DNA from: Neobacillus pocheonensis
Lineage (GTDB): Bacteria; Bacillota; Bacilli; Bacillales; Cytobacillaceae
Assembly: GCA_023702235.1 (NCBI GenBank)
Contig: JAMQCR010000001.1
Coordinates: 2,232,001-2,296,000, forward strand
Direction: 5' to 3'
Length of the DNA stretch: 64,000 nucleotides
The translations under genes were made by a program, and so were the position numbers. The notes under the pieces are model-generated. The model was not told the DNA's origin. It worked only from the letters and a program-made list of their open reading frames with translations, and did no database searches. This document shows, piece after piece, positions 48,677 through 58,977 of this stretch (position 1 is the first letter of the stretch; each line of letters starts with the position of its first letter).

Positions 48677-49246
48677 TTATTTTTCTATTTTTATTAGATA
48701 CTTTTTCATAAACGCATAAATGACAAGCATTGCCATTGCTGAACCAATCAAGCATGCAAGCCAAATATACATGACTAGTTGTGTGATATGCTCAATGATA
48801 TTTTCAATCTCAAACAGTGACCTAGCACCTACAATATAATAATTATCCGTTTTAATCGCAACAGTTGCAAATCGAAGCCCATTTAAGGTTTGCCATGTCA
48901 CACGATCTTCACCATTTTTCGAAACATACTCTAAAACACCCTTTGGATACTGAGGGTCTTTGGTTTTCATCGTTCCAGATGTTGCGATGAGATTTTTATT
49001 TTTGTCGTAAATCATCACAAATCCCTCATCGCTTTGGGATGCATCTACTTTATTCGCTGGGATTGAGGCAGCTGGATTAAGCCCCCCCTGTAAATGAATC
49101 GCGGTATCTTTTGCTAGCATAGCTGGTATTGCATTCGCCCCAAGACGTAGCGCTTGTTGTGTGACTAGATACGTGACTGTACACGTGAAGGTAATGAAAA
49201 ACATGGCAATGATCCATATTAAAAACAAATTTTTCCCCATTTTCAT
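48677..49246 (-). CDS. Two-TM membrane protein with external sensor-like domain
   Basis: This protein of about 189 residues has an N-terminal helix (NLFLIWIIAMFFITFTCTV), an extracytoplasmic stretch of about 115 residues (FVMIYDKNKNLIATSG is PAS/Cache-like) and a second helix near the C-terminus with a short basic tail. It resembles the sensing half of a histidine kinase without the kinase. The second ATG (49246) is better placed than the first (49252) relative to AAGGAG. It lies 27 bases after the YozG-type regulator and may form an operon with it. The role is unknown. Confidence 0.65.
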   Translation of the reverse strand: MKMGKNLFLIWIIAMFFITFTCTVTYLVTQQALRLGANAIPAMLAKDTAIHLQGGLNPAASIPANKVDASQSDEGFVMIYDKNKNLIATSGTMKTKDPQYPKGVLEYVSKNGEDRVTWQTLNGLRFATVAIKTDNYYIVGARSLFEIENIIEHITQLVMYIWLACLIGSAMAMLVIYAFMKKYLIKIEK

Positions 49247-49279
49247 AGTCATATTCTCCTTTTCAATTCGAATGAAAAA

Positions 49280-49498
49280 TCATTTATCAGGGACATACTC
49301 CAAGATATCAGCTGGCTGACAATCGAGTGCTTTGCACAATGCGTCAAGTGTTGAAAACCGGATCGCTTTTGCCTTATTGTTCTTAAGGATTAAGAGATTT
49401 GCTTGTGTAATTCCAATCCTTTCGGCAAGCTCAGTAGAACTCATTTTGCGTTTTGCCAGCATGACATCAACATTCACAATTATAGGCATGTTTTCCAC
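49280..49498 (-). CDS. YozG-type small Xre/Cro-family regulator
   Basis: This 72-residue helix-turn-helix protein (VDVMLAKRKMSSTELAERIG, then LDALCKALDCQPADILEYV) is of the HTH_26 family. It starts one base after the stop of the DUF2975 gene. DUF2975 membrane protein plus this regulator is a recurring two-gene pair in Firmicutes, in which the membrane protein is thought to modulate the regulator. Confidence 0.85.
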   Translation of the reverse strand: MENMPIIVNVDVMLAKRKMSSTELAERIGITQANLLILKNNKAKAIRFSTLDALCKALDCQPADILEYVPDK

Positions 49499-49499
49499 C

Positions 49500-49952
49500 T
49501 CATATGGTTAGATCGTTCTCCTCTTTGATCTCTTGAGCTAACTTGGCTAGCATAGATAATACTAAGCTCACAATACCAATCATAAAGGCAGCGATCATTA
49601 AAGTGAGGGATAATATGTTTTTAAAGAGAGTAAAGGTCCCAATTGTATAAAGAAAAAAATCCAAAAACGCACAAATGCTGATTACATTAAGAGATTGAAT
49701 ACTACTTTGAGAAAAAGGATTGTTTTTCAAGATGTTTTGACATAATTTTTTTGACATAACAAGTAGGATTGAAAAAGGGATAGCTGTTACGTACAAAAAT
49801 ACCTTAATCCACGATAAATTCCCCATCTCTCCTCCTGTCGTTTCACTATACTTATTTACAAGTAGCGGCAGGGTAAAAAAGGCAATTACCATTCCTAATA
49901 ACAAGGCAGAAATCAGCCAATTTAACATCTTGATTACAATGGATGGTTTCAT
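49500..49952 (-). CDS. DUF2975 membrane protein
   Basis: This 150-residue protein has four predicted membrane helices and the DUF2975 layout: helix 1 from residue 8, an external loop, helix 2, and the cytoplasmic KKLCQNILKNNPFSQSSIQSL segment before helices 3 and 4. It is paired with the downstream Xre-type regulator. The biochemical activity is unknown. Confidence 0.85.
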   Translation of the reverse strand: MKPSIVIKMLNWLISALLLGMVIAFFTLPLLVNKYSETTGGEMGNLSWIKVFLYVTAIPFSILLVMSKKLCQNILKNNPFSQSSIQSLNVISICAFLDFFLYTIGTFTLFKNILSLTLMIAAFMIGIVSLVLSMLAKLAQEIKEENDLTI

Positions 49953-50105
49953 CTAACTCAACTCCGGACGCTCAAAATTAGTTACTGCGAAATTACCTGT
50001 TTATCATTGCATTGTTTGTTCATGATCTAAATATAGCATAATTTTATCGTTTTTCAATAAATATTTTCTGTTTTTCGTAAAATTAATATTGAAATACAGT
50101 GATTC

Positions 50106-50155
50106 AAAAAAAGAACCCAGGAAACAAAATGGATTTTTGTTTCCTGGGTTCTTTT
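50106..50155. terminator. Bidirectional terminator with 21-bp perfect stem
   Basis: Arms 50109-50129 and 50135-50155 are perfectly complementary (core GAACCCAGGAAACAAAA) around a 5-base loop, with T-runs on both strands. It ends the leftward LysE gene. Confidence 0.88.
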
Positions 50156-50175
50156 GGCTATTTTTTTATTTAGTG

Positions 50176-50790
50176 TTATTTCTGACCTTGGAGCGCCAAT
50201 TGTAGACCTAAGCCAATATAAATGGATCCTACCACCTTACCCTGCCAACGAGAAATTTTGCCGTTCTCTGATTTGAGTCGGTTCCCGATTACACTTACTA
50301 GAAATGCAAGTAACGTTGTATACAATATGCTCATTAACACAAATGTTAATCCGAGAGTTAAGAGCTGATATACAACGGGAGTACCATTGCTGTGGACAAA
50401 TTGCGGCAAAAAAGCTAAGAAAAATAGAGCAGTTTTTGGATTTAGCAATTCGATCAATAAAGCTTGGCGAAAAGACACTGCAGGTTTTGCCTTGTTCTCA
50501 ACGGGCTTATCTTGTTTTTTTGATTTTTCAAGAAGCGTTTTAATTCCTAAAAAAATTAAATACACAGCTCCTAAATATTTAACAATCTCAAAAGCAAGAG
50601 CTGAAGTCATTAAAATGGCTGAAAGTCCAAGTACAGCTGCCACAGTATGGATTAAGTCCCCAACTGCTATACCTACACCCGTTATAATACCGCCTTTCCT
50701 TCCGCCTCTCATGGTTTGTGATATAGTTAATAAAACAGCAGGGCCCGGGATCAGAAATAACACCAATACCACCAATATAAATGCCACCAA
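50176..50790 (-). CDS. LysE/RhtB-family amino-acid exporter
   Basis: This 204-residue protein has six helices and the family signature LIPGPAVLLTISQTMRGGRK near the N-terminus, then ELLNPKTALFFLAFLPQFV in the middle. The TTG start at 50790 lies behind AAGGGGGAG. It likely exports basic or neutral amino acids or related metabolites by proton antiport; the substrate cannot be told from sequence. It is transcribed alone. Confidence 0.9.
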   Translation of the reverse strand: MVAFILVVLVLFLIPGPAVLLTISQTMRGGRKGGIITGVGIAVGDLIHTVAAVLGLSAILMTSALAFEIVKYLGAVYLIFLGIKTLLEKSKKQDKPVENKAKPAVSFRQALLIELLNPKTALFFLAFLPQFVHSNGTPVVYQLLTLGLTFVLMSILYTTLLAFLVSVIGNRLKSENGKISRWQGKVVGSIYIGLGLQLALQGQK

Positions 50791-50937
50791 TTTCTTCTCC
50801 CCCTTTTTTTCTCATAATTTTGTATTTTCATATATTTTAACATATTAATACTCCCAATCCTATTTACATTAATATCAAAAAATTCCCCACTATTGATATG
50901 GAGAATTTTTTAAAATTAAATTCAATTTGGTTCGTTT

Positions 50938-52010
50938 TTACTTCGTCACACCAAACTCAGTTATGGTTACTTTCACATTCGTTTTAATTGGCATCTCACG
51001 ATAATAATCTTTATATTTACTGATATTAAATGAACGATCGTTGCTTCTTATAATATCGCCTATTCCTAATGGATCTACATTTAGTTCTTGGATGGTAGAT
51101 AGGATCTTTTTATAATCTTTCGTCAATTGTTTTTCCATCTCCTTCTCAAGAACTTGTACCACCTTTTGATTATTAATCGTTCCTTTATATTCTCTTACTA
51201 TTCCATTGATTGAGATATCGATATTCACTTTTGGGACTGATGATGTGGTGTCAACTTTGTAATGTCTTTTTGCCTTAACATTCTCTAGAACGGCTGAATT
51301 ACGGCCATAATGGATTGGGAATACTCCTGAATTAAAGTTCTCAACAAGCGATTTAAAAGCAAAATTTTGCTTATAAGGAATTTTCCCAACGTATTTATCA
51401 TCTTTAAACAATGCAATGCCATTTATTTTCACTTTTTTTTCTTTCATTTTTAATAATGGAAGAAACGGATCTGCCCTTTTTGAAAAATACTTGTACATCA
51501 TCAGATGAAGATTTGTTTTTGGCAGCGTCCCTTTTGCAATGTTTTTCTCAAACAGGCTTGAATAGTAGAGGCCCGTGTCGGATGTTGCAAATTTTTTAGT
51601 TAAATAATCTTTCGCTTTACCTTCGACAACAGCTATGATAACGCGAGAACCTACACTTGGTTCTCTATTAAGATAATCAAGATATTCAAAAATTCCATGC
51701 TCAGCCAGCTCTTCATTATACATTACCACTTCCAACTTCCCGCTAAATAAAGGTTTATTGCCTCGGTATCAAGTTTTGCTCGATTTTCCCGAATAAGACT
51801 AGAAACATTTGAAAACGTTTCCGTACTGACAGTTTTATCTGGTTTAAAAACAGGTATTGAAACCGTTCCTCTGATATGGTTCTCATCAATGTAGTCATAA
51901 CCTACAGCTGTAACGAGATCAATATCATCAATAATCTTTTCTTCAGATGTACATCCAGCAAGTAACATCAAGGAAACAATATTGAAACTGCAAAATAGGG
52001 ATTTTTTCAT
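50938..52010 (-). pseudogene. Ger(x)C-family spore germination lipoprotein, frameshifted once
   Basis: This is the C subunit of a GerA-type nutrient receptor in the inner spore membrane. The start overlaps the B-subunit stop by ATGA. The lipobox is LLAGC (Cys about 19). Family motifs are DIDLVTAVGYDYIDE and, after the break, LEVVMYNEELAEHGIFEYLDYL, then DPLGIGDIIRS. One base lost at about 51755 splits EAIKPLFSGKLEV. The span of about 357 codons is normal. It acts with the A and B subunits encoded immediately upstream. Confidence 0.88.
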
Positions 52011-53110
52011 TTATTTTTTTTCACCTTGCTATAGATAAAATGGCTGACAAAGATGAAAGGAATATATCCAAAAAAGACGATATATCCTGCATAAGAAAGT
52101 GAATTACTTAACATTTGTATTTGGCTGTGACTTTTAATAAACGGCACGATTATTACTGTAGCTATAAGTGAAAACACTAGGGGTTTACGCTGCTTCACTC
52201 CAAAAACTCGTTTCATCCCTCTCATAAATGCCCAGTACGCCAATGTAATATTCGGCAGTATGACCAAAGCCCAAGAGCTGATCCCTATATACTCAAATCT
52301 TTCGACAAAGGGCATTTCGATAATCTTCCATAAACCAAGTGTTGGCCAAAGATTCGTTTTCAGTTGCTCCTCACTATAAAATACGGCCGATACGATATAC
52401 GTGATGAAATAGATAAAAATACTAAACGCCACTCCAAATTGTGCCCATTTTTGAGATTTCTCCGGCTCCTTAATAAAAGGGTAATAGATAAAAAGCGTAG
52501 AGAATCCAATATAACTAAGTGACATTTGTTTAGCTGACAACAAGATTTCATTGATTGAATGGTGCCAAATTGGAAGTAAATTGTCATAATGAGCAAATTC
52601 AAGAGGGAAAATTAACGTTAAGATTAAATAAAGTGGCATCACTACCCCGAAAAAGCAAATACCTGTTACTGTTCTGAATCCACCTTCCACGATATAGTAA
52701 AATAGTGGAAAAAAAATGAAGCATAATGATAATAAACTAACTCTGGGAAACATCCATACCTGAATTACTTCAAAATAGGATCGTATGATAACAATTGAAA
52801 TTAATAGAAAATAAATAAGGAGGAAGATATTAAAAAAGTTCCCCAGCCACTTCCCAAATATTTTTTTGTTAATGGCTATGATATCTGTCTTTTCCTTATT
52901 TAAAACGTGATACATCATCCAAATTAATAAATGGATGTACATCCCGGCTATGATGATTGAAATCCATGCGTCATTCCCAGCCCATTTGACGATTTCAGCC
53001 TGAAAAGTAAGAACACCAACTCCAATTTGGATGGAATGTACTAAGAAAAAAACTAGATAAGGAGAAACTTGAAATCTTTCCTCAACTGTAGATTGCATTA
53101 CTTCACACAC
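52007..53110 (-). CDS. GerAB-family spore germination permease-like subunit
   Basis: This 367-residue protein has ten membrane helices, opening VSPYLVFFLVHSIQIGVGVL, and belongs to the APC-related endospore germination permease family (GerAB/GrkB). B subunits bind the germinant amino acid or sugar. It lies between the A subunit (3 bases) and the C subunit (4-base overlap), a standard gerABC order. It is intact. Ligand specificity cannot be predicted by eye. Confidence 0.92.
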   Translation of the reverse strand: MCEVMQSTVEERFQVSPYLVFFLVHSIQIGVGVLTFQAEIVKWAGNDAWISIIIAGMYIHLLIWMMYHVLNKEKTDIIAINKKIFGKWLGNFFNIFLLIYFLLISIVIIRSYFEVIQVWMFPRVSLLSLCFIFFPLFYYIVEGGFRTVTGICFFGVVMPLYLILTLIFPLEFAHYDNLLPIWHHSINEILLSAKQMSLSYIGFSTLFIYYPFIKEPEKSQKWAQFGVAFSIFIYFITYIVSAVFYSEEQLKTNLWPTLGLWKIIEMPFVERFEYIGISSWALVILPNITLAYWAFMRGMKRVFGVKQRKPLVFSLIATVIIVPFIKSHSQIQMLSNSLSYAGYIVFFGYIPFIFVSHFIYSKVKKNK

Positions 53111-53113
53111 CCA

Positions 53114-54626
53114 TCACTCATCAACATCTTTTTTTTCCTTTGCTTTTTTAGGATTAAATCGTTCCGAATTTTTTGTTTGGAGTTTTATTGGTCTCATTGG
53201 ATTTGATCCAAACGAAAACCTGAAAAATGCGTCTTTTAAATCTTGCATTCGAGTTGGATAAATTGGTTCCAAAAATGGTCTTCCTAATGATGTTAAGCGC
53301 AGCAAATGAGCAATCAAATAACAAAAACAAACAACTACGCCTAACATCCCGTAAAAGTTTGCAAACAATAAAAAAGGAAAACGTATTAACCGTATGGTGT
53401 TACCCATTTGATACACAGGAGTCGTAAATGAAGCCAACGCTGCCAAAGCAACAATAATTAGCAAAACATTACTTGTTAGACCAGCTTCAACTGAAGCTGT
53501 TCCTATGACAATCCCGCCTACGATACCAATTGTTTGTCCAACCTTAGTTGGCAGTCTCGCACCAGCTTCTCTTAATAACTCAATGGTCAATTCAAGAAAA
53601 ACCGCTTCTAAAATAGGTGGGAGTGGAACCTCTCGTCTAGATGTTATGAGAGTTCCCATCAAGTCCTTTGGAATTAATTCATAATGAAAGGTTAAGGTGG
53701 CAACGTAAATTGGTGTTACCAGGATCGAAAAACTTACAGCAAATAAACGAATGATTCGAAAAGAGGAAGCAATAATTGGATTTAAAAAATAATCTTCAAA
53801 GGCTGCAAAAAATTCAATAAGGGATGTTGGTCCAATTAAAGCATGGGGCGAACCGTTTACTAATACAACTACCTTACCTTCAGAGAGAACAGCAGCAACA
53901 CGATCGGGCCTTTTCCGTATCCACTAATTGTGGAAAAAGGGATTTATGATTATCAGATATTATTTGTGTGACATACGAACTATCGATGATCTGGTCAAAA
54001 TCAATTTCTTTTACTCGTTGAAGAACCGTGTTTACATTTTCTTTATTGGCAATTCCTTCAATAAAAATAACAGCAATAGTTGTTTTTGATAAACTACCAA
54101 TTTCAAATTGTTTTACAATTAACTCAGGGATGGGTAATCTTTTTCGGATTAAATTTAAATTGATTGACAGAGACTCGACAAATGATTCTTTAGGCCCGAC
54201 AACAGAAAATTCAACTTCAGGTAGTGAAATCGCCCGCGATTGATGGGATTCTGCTTGTACTAACACACAGGCTGGATCAGATTCATGTAATTGTATGATG
54301 ACATACCCAATATGAATTTTTTGTTTTATGATCGTTACGTCGTTTGTAATAATTACATTTTCAATGGGCAAAACAGATTTAATGTTTTCCAGAGAAATTC
54401 CTGTTGCTTTATCTAAATGACCCATTATTTCTTTATGTAAAACATCAGCATCTACAAGGGATTGATAATACGAAATCCAATATTGAGATTCAGATTTCGG
54501 ATAACAATAGTGAATGAAATCATCCGAACTCATGGATTTCTTGATTAAATGACTTAATCCATTTTCTTCGGGTGGATCAATAGTCTTCTGAATGATTTTC
54601 TGTTTAAACTTTAGTTTTTTAAACAT
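53114..54626 (-). pseudogene. GerAA-family spore germination protein, frameshifted once
   Basis: This is the A subunit of the germinant receptor, about 504 codons. It has a hydrophilic N-terminal half (SMSSDDFIHYCYP, IKQKIHIGYVII, PELIVKQFEIGSLSKT) and a membrane half (VVVLVNGSPHALIGPTSLIE, then IPKDLMGTLITSRREVPLPP). One extra A in an A-run at about 53912 breaks DTERPDRVAAVL. Recent work shows GerA assemblies act as ligand-gated ion channels in the spore. The protein is otherwise complete and heads a three-gene operon expressed in the forespore in relatives. Confidence 0.9.
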
Positions 54627-54934
54627 ATAGGTAAGTCCCTCTGTAAGTACATGTTGTAAGATTCGTTGTTAATATTTTCTACATTTATGGTTATTTTAAA
54701 CAAACAAAGCGCTATGAAAATTTTATTTTTATTTTTCGTTCATGTTTATATCTTTAGAATAGTAAAAACTAGATGGCGCTTGGCTCCATCCAGTTTTTTG
54801 CTTCCTGGTATAACTAAAGATCACTTGGTTCAGTCATGGGTATCTCCTTAATAAGAATTTATGAGCAAATCAATCTTACACTGAATTTATTTTAAAGATA
54901 AAGATAAACTAAACAAAAAATGGAGCGTAACAAG
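54627..54934. other. Gene-free stretch with an orphan hairpin terminator
   Basis: ACTAGATGG (54768-54776) pairs with CCATCCAGT (54786-54794) with one mismatch and is followed by six T; the reverse strand also has TTTTT. No gene on either strand ends here. The rest is AT-rich leader DNA of gerA and the phosphoesterase gene. Confidence 0.45.
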
Positions 54935-55671
54935 ATGGAGAAAAAAATTGCCATACTAACAGATATACATGGGAATCATTCTGCATTAGATGCAGTCTTA
55001 AATGAAATAGATCATGACAAAAAAATAGAGCATATCTATTGTTTAGGGGATTTAGTGGGAATTGGGTATGAAACAAATGAGGTTCTAGCGTTACTTTTTT
55101 CTCGTGACGATATTTCTTATGTTATGGGAAATCATGATGAGGCAATTATGGACATCCTCTCAGGTCGAGAACCATACAGCAAGGGTAAAGAAAAGGCCAT
55201 CATAAGTGGCTCGCTTCGCATTTAGACCCAAAATTCATCTCTTACCTATCAGAAATGCCAACAACATTGAACGCCGTTTACAATGGAAAAAAATTTCATT
55301 TTACCCACTACCATCTAAACGATCAAAATGAATTTATATCTGTTGATAAAGAACCAACAGAAGTGAAACTTGACGAGCTATACCGCACATCTTCTGCTGA
55401 TGTTGTTTGTTTTGGCCATCATCATGTCATCCATCACTTTAAAACCAAGGATCGGCTCTATCTTAATCCCGGTTCATTAGGTTGTTTTCACAAGCCTTTC
55501 GCTTCCTACGCAATTTTATCCATTGGTGAAAGTGGAGAAATCGATGTAACCTTACGAGAAGTACCATATGATAATAAACAGTTTTTACTCGGATACTTAC
55601 GTCTTAACGTCCCTGATTCTGAATATATTTTGAAAATATTTCATGGAAATCAACAGTTGAGGTATATGTGA
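54935..55671 (+). pseudogene. Calcineurin-like metallophosphoesterase, one-base frameshift
   Basis: This cytosolic phosphoesterase of about 245 residues has the five dimetal motifs: LTDIHGNHSAL, CLGDLVG, VMGNHDEA, FTHYH and FGHHHV. The start is the ATG at 54935, nine bases after GGAG. One C lost from a CCC run at about 55205 turns EKAHHKWLASHLDPKF into an early stop; the frame resumes to 55671. Relatives include YfcE-like phosphodiesterases and diadenosine polyphosphatases; the substrate is unknown. Confidence 0.85.
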
Positions 55672-55684
55672 AAGACGATAAAAC

Positions 55685-55703
55685 CCATCTCTCAATGAGA
55701 TGG
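55685..55703. terminator. Convergent terminator between the phosphoesterase and the LysM-3D gene
   Basis: CCATCTC and GAGATGG form a 7-bp stem. The minus strand continues GGTTTTATC and the plus strand CCTTTAATTATTTT. Confidence 0.5.
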
Positions 55704-55710
55704 CCTTTAA

Positions 55711-56253
55711 TTATTTTAAAATTTGTACTTTAACTGTTTTTCTTCCCCAATTAAGCGCTTCCTTTTGGCTAGGGATGAATACATCAATTTTGTACCCTTT
55801 CATTGCGCCGCCTGTATCAGCTGCAATCGCATATCCATACCCTTCCACATAAACCTTTGTACCTAATGGAATTACTTTAGGATCAACAGAGATCACTTTG
55901 ATATTCGGATTTTTCTTCAAGTTAATTCCTGTGGCTGTAATTCCAGAACATCTTGTACAGTTCATGGTATAAGCAGAAGCATTGACTGTGATTTCCTTTA
56001 CAACATTAGAAGTTTTAGCTGTTGTACTCGCAGCCGGTTTGGAAATAGTTAAAGCTTGTTTCGGATGGATGATGTCAGATTTAAGATTATTCCATTGTTT
56101 TAAGTCATTTACTGAAATATGGTATGTTTTTGCGATCCTAGATAAGGTATCGCCGCTTTTAACGGTATATGTATTAGATGCTGCAAATACTCCACTAGTA
56201 CTACCAAATAGCAAGGCAGCAGCTGTACCAAAAGTTATAAGTAATTTCTTCAA
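55711..56253 (-). CDS. YocH-like LysM and 3D-domain cell-wall protein
   Basis: This 180-residue secreted protein has a signal peptide ending FAAS (about 25), one LysM domain (TYTVKSGDTLSRIAKTYHIS, about 28-72), a spacer and a C-terminal 3D domain (about 95-178). The 3D domain has NASAYT, GITATG, VIPLGTKVYV, AADTGGAMKG and IDVF; its conserved Asp residues are those of lytic transglycosylase-like barrels. It resembles YocH and related muralytic proteins of the WalKR regulon. It is full length and has a WalR-like site upstream. Confidence 0.9.
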   Translation of the reverse strand: MKKLLITFGTAAALLFGSTSGVFAASNTYTVKSGDTLSRIAKTYHISVNDLKQWNNLKSDIIHPKQALTISKPAASTTAKTSNVVKEITVNASAYTMNCTRCSGITATGINLKKNPNIKVISVDPKVIPLGTKVYVEGYGYAIAADTGGAMKGYKIDVFIPSQKEALNWGRKTVKVQILK

Positions 56254-56299
56254 AATACAAAACTCCCTTCTATCAATATATATAAAATATCATAGGAAT

Positions 56300-56316
56300 A
56301 TTACAGTAATATTTCA
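56300..56316 (-). promoter_or_regulatory. Candidate WalR box upstream of the YocH-like gene
   Basis: On the minus strand TGAAAT-ATTAC-TGTAAT resembles the direct repeat TGTWAH-N5-TGTWAH with one mismatch. It is followed by TATGAT as a possible -10. This fits WalR control known for yocH. Confidence 0.35.
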
Positions 56317-56461
56317 GTAGGTTACTAGTTTCATTACAATTGTCGTAGAATAGGCTTTCCTTGATGATATTGGTTTATTTTGTAAATGTTGTGACATCAT
56401 TCGACTTTTGTTAGATATATGATCAAAAACTGTGAAGACATTAAAACAGGCAGTAAGAACT

Positions 56462-56502
56462 AAAAAAAGGCTGGGTCGATGTTAATTCGCCCAACCTTTT
56501 TT
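56462..56502 (-). terminator. Terminator after the SRPBCC gene
   Basis: An imperfect stem pairs AAAAAAGGCTGGG with CCCAACCTTTTTT; T-runs occur on both strands. Confidence 0.6.
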
Positions 56503-56532
56503 GTAAAGTACAATGGTGCACTTGAAATACCA

Positions 56533-56967
56533 TCATTTTTCAAGTATGTCCTTAATTTTCAGAAGGTCTTTATTGTTTGCCTTTTTCATCATCGAGGAAA
56601 TAAATGGAGTAAAGAACTTGGAAAAGCCTGTCGGATTACCTTTGTTTCGTAACGACATTTTAGTATTATACTCGTCGATGGCTTTCCATGTGTAGGTTGT
56701 CTCCATTGGAAATGGTCCGTTAGCCGTTCTCATTACAAGTTTTTGACCTGGAATAAATTCGACGATTTCGTATACATAGGCAAGTTCTCTTCCCAGAAAT
56801 TTTGCTTTAAATGCGATTCGCGAACCAATTGTTAACGGCTTTTGCGTTTTCCATTCTGCTGTATGAATATTTACATACCATTTAGGGGCATTGTCAGGGT
56901 TAGCAGCATACTCTGAAACCCTGTCAAGTGGGCACTTAATTTTTATTTCTGTAAAAACATCTACCAT
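56533..56967 (-). CDS. SRPBCC-family protein
   Basis: From the ATG at 56967, behind GGAGGATTAG, the protein has 144 residues with a START/Bet v1-like pattern: an opening strand VFTEIKIKCPLDRVSEYAAN, the segment IGSRIAFKAKFLGRELAYVY and a C-terminal helix after TPFISSMMKKANN. This fold binds hydrophobic ligands in a central cavity. The function is unknown. An in-frame upstream ATG at 57000 lacks a comparable ribosome site. Confidence 0.75.
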   Translation of the reverse strand: MVDVFTEIKIKCPLDRVSEYAANPDNAPKWYVNIHTAEWKTQKPLTIGSRIAFKAKFLGRELAYVYEIVEFIPGQKLVMRTANGPFPMETTYTWKAIDEYNTKMSLRNKGNPTGFSKFFTPFISSMMKKANNKDLLKIKDILEK

Positions 56968-57211
56968 TTCTAATCCTCCAAGTTTCACAGCAGATTTCAT
57001 AATAGGAATCTTTTGTTAGGAATTATCGAATATTTACCATAGATTATTACCATTTGGACATCTTAATATAAGAAACCTTTTAACTTAGAATTTGGAGTTT
57101 CCGCGAACTAAAACCCAAGAATTAGTGCAATCTTGGAAAATTTAATATAGACTATAATCTATCAAAATAGTTGCATATACCAATCTTAATCAATAGAATG
57201 AGGTGTTATTT

Positions 57212-58660
57212 TTGAGTTCGCAGGCAAAAACCTATCAAGACGACCAAAGTATCCAGAAAAGGCGTTGGTCGATTTTGATTATCTTAAATGTGTTTATTTT
57301 TATGTCTACCTTAGATGGGAGTATTGTTAATATTGCTCTACCGATGATTTCAAAAAACTTGAACTTACCAATTGCTCAAATTGAATGGGCGGTAAGTAGT
57401 TATTTAATTGCTATTTGCACCCTTATTCTTTTCTTTGGAAAATTGGGGGACATAATTGGTAAGATTAAAATTTTTAAAATTGGTACATTTATCTTCTTCA
57501 TCGGATCCCTTTTATGTGGATTCAGTTCAACCTTATCAATGTTGATTCTTTTCAGAGTCATTCAGGCGGTTGGTGCATCGATGACAATGGCTAATAGTCA
57601 GGGAATTGTAACCGATATTTTCCCTCCTCGTGAGCGAGGAAAAGCGTTAGGGCTAATCGGGACTTTTGTTTCCCTAGGTAGTATTGCCGGCTAGTCTTGG
57701 CGGGCTGCTTGTATCTGTACTAGGATGGCAATATATCTTTTGGGTAAATGTACCGATTGGGTTAGTTGCCATCGTTTTTGGATGGAGGATGTTACCGAAG
57801 GATCTTAATACGCGAAAAGTAAAGATTGATATAACGGGGAGTTTGCTTTTTTCCATTTTTATCATTTCCTTATTTTCAGGACTTTTACTAGGACAACAAG
57901 TAGGTTATAAAGATACTCGAATTCTCGCTGTCTTCGCTAGTGCACTAATTACATTTATCTTTTTCTTTTGGGTGGAGTCCCATAAATCTGAACCAATGCT
58001 CCATTTGTCTTTGTTCAAAAACCCATTGTTTTCGATTAGCATTATATGTGGATTTCTCGTTTTTGTATCTAACTTCTGTTTTAATATTATTTCTCCATTT
58101 TTCACACAAAATATTTTACATTTAACACCAATTAGTGCTGGTTTCTTACTAATGCTCTATCCAATTACGATGGCGATTGTCGCTCCCCTAAGCGGTGCTC
58201 TATCCGATAAAATTGGTTCAGAGCTGCTAACATTTGCTGGGCTGCTTGTCATGGTCATCGCTCAAATTGGCTTGGCCACGCTTCATAGTGGAAGCTCTTT
58301 TTTACTTGTTGGAGTGCTGGTGGCATGCTGGGCTTGGGTACAGGATTATTTCAATCACCAAATAATTCATTAGTAATGTCTACTGTTCCGAAGACACAAC
58401 TTGGAATTGCAGGCAGTGTTAATTCATTAGTTCGTAATCTAGGAATGATTGTAGGAATTTCTCTTGCAACAACCACCTTGTTCAGCGTGATGAGCGCCAA
58501 AGCAGGATACCGTGTAACAGGGTTGATTCCCAATCGCCCTGATATCTTTTTAGAAGGAATGCATGTTGTTTTCATCTGTTCAGCAGCAATTTGTTTGATT
58601 TCCGCCTTTCTTACTGGATGGCGTCTCTTTAAATCAAGAATGGTCATTAGTAAATTTTAA
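57212..58660 (+). pseudogene. DHA2-family MFS efflux transporter, two frameshifts
   Basis: This 14-helix MFS protein of about 483 codons starts at TTG 57212, six bases after GAGGTG. Motifs are STLDGSIVNIALPMI in helix 1, GKLGDIIGK (motif A), RVIQAVGASMTMANSQGI and GSIAGPSLGGLL (motif C). Breaks occur at about 57690, where GGGCC is shortened and PSLGG is lost from frame, and at about 58335, where one G missing from GTGGGCATG splits LVGMLGLGTGLFQ. Both fit homopolymer errors. It likely exports drugs or other small molecules. It ends at a hairpin. Confidence 0.87.
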
Positions 58661-58667
58661 GATAAAA

Positions 58668-58725
58668 AGGGCCTGCCCCTTGGAGCGTTAAATGAAAACA
58701 CCTCAGGGATCAGGCCGCTTTTTTT
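58668..58725 (+). terminator. Terminator after the second DHA2 transporter
   Basis: GGCCTG (58670-58675 region) pairs with CAGGCC (58711-58716), with inner CCCCT/AGGG pairing, followed by seven T. Confidence 0.6.
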
Positions 58726-58730
58726 CAATA

Positions 58731-58760
58731 AAAAAAAGACTCTGCATGAGAGTCTTTTTT
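58731..58760 (-). terminator. Terminator after the second csp gene
   Basis: AAAAAAAGACTCT pairs with AGAGTCTTTTTT around GCATG, the same stem as after copy 1 with a different loop. Confidence 0.8.
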
Positions 58761-58776
58761 ATAACGTAGGTTATGA

Positions 58777-58977
58777 TTAAGCTTTACGAACGTTAGTAGC
58801 TTGTGGTCCACGTTGACCTTGTTCTACTTCAAAAGTAACTGCTTGACCTTCGTCTAAAGATTTGAAACCTTCGCTTTGGATAGCAGAGAAATGTACGAAT
58901 ACGTCGTCTCCAGCTTCGCGTTCGATGAATCCAAAACCTTTTTCTGCGTTAAACCATTTTACTTTACCTTGTTCCAT
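58777..58977 (-). CDS. Cold-shock protein, copy 2
   Basis: Its 66-residue product is identical to copy 1 at 46825-47025, with synonymous differences in the DNA. RNP1 KGFGFI and RNP2 VFVHF are present. The ATG at 58977 follows AGGAGG. The terminator stem, leader and promoter are also matched between the two copies, which lie 12 kb apart in the same orientation. Confidence 0.95.
   Translation of the reverse strand: MEQGKVKWFNAEKGFGFIEREAGDDVFVHFSAIQSEGFKSLDEGQAVTFEVEQGQRGPQATNVRKA

Noticed and set aside
54666..54851. 61-codon plus-strand frame
   Set aside because: It crosses the orphan terminator hairpin and has no ribosome site.
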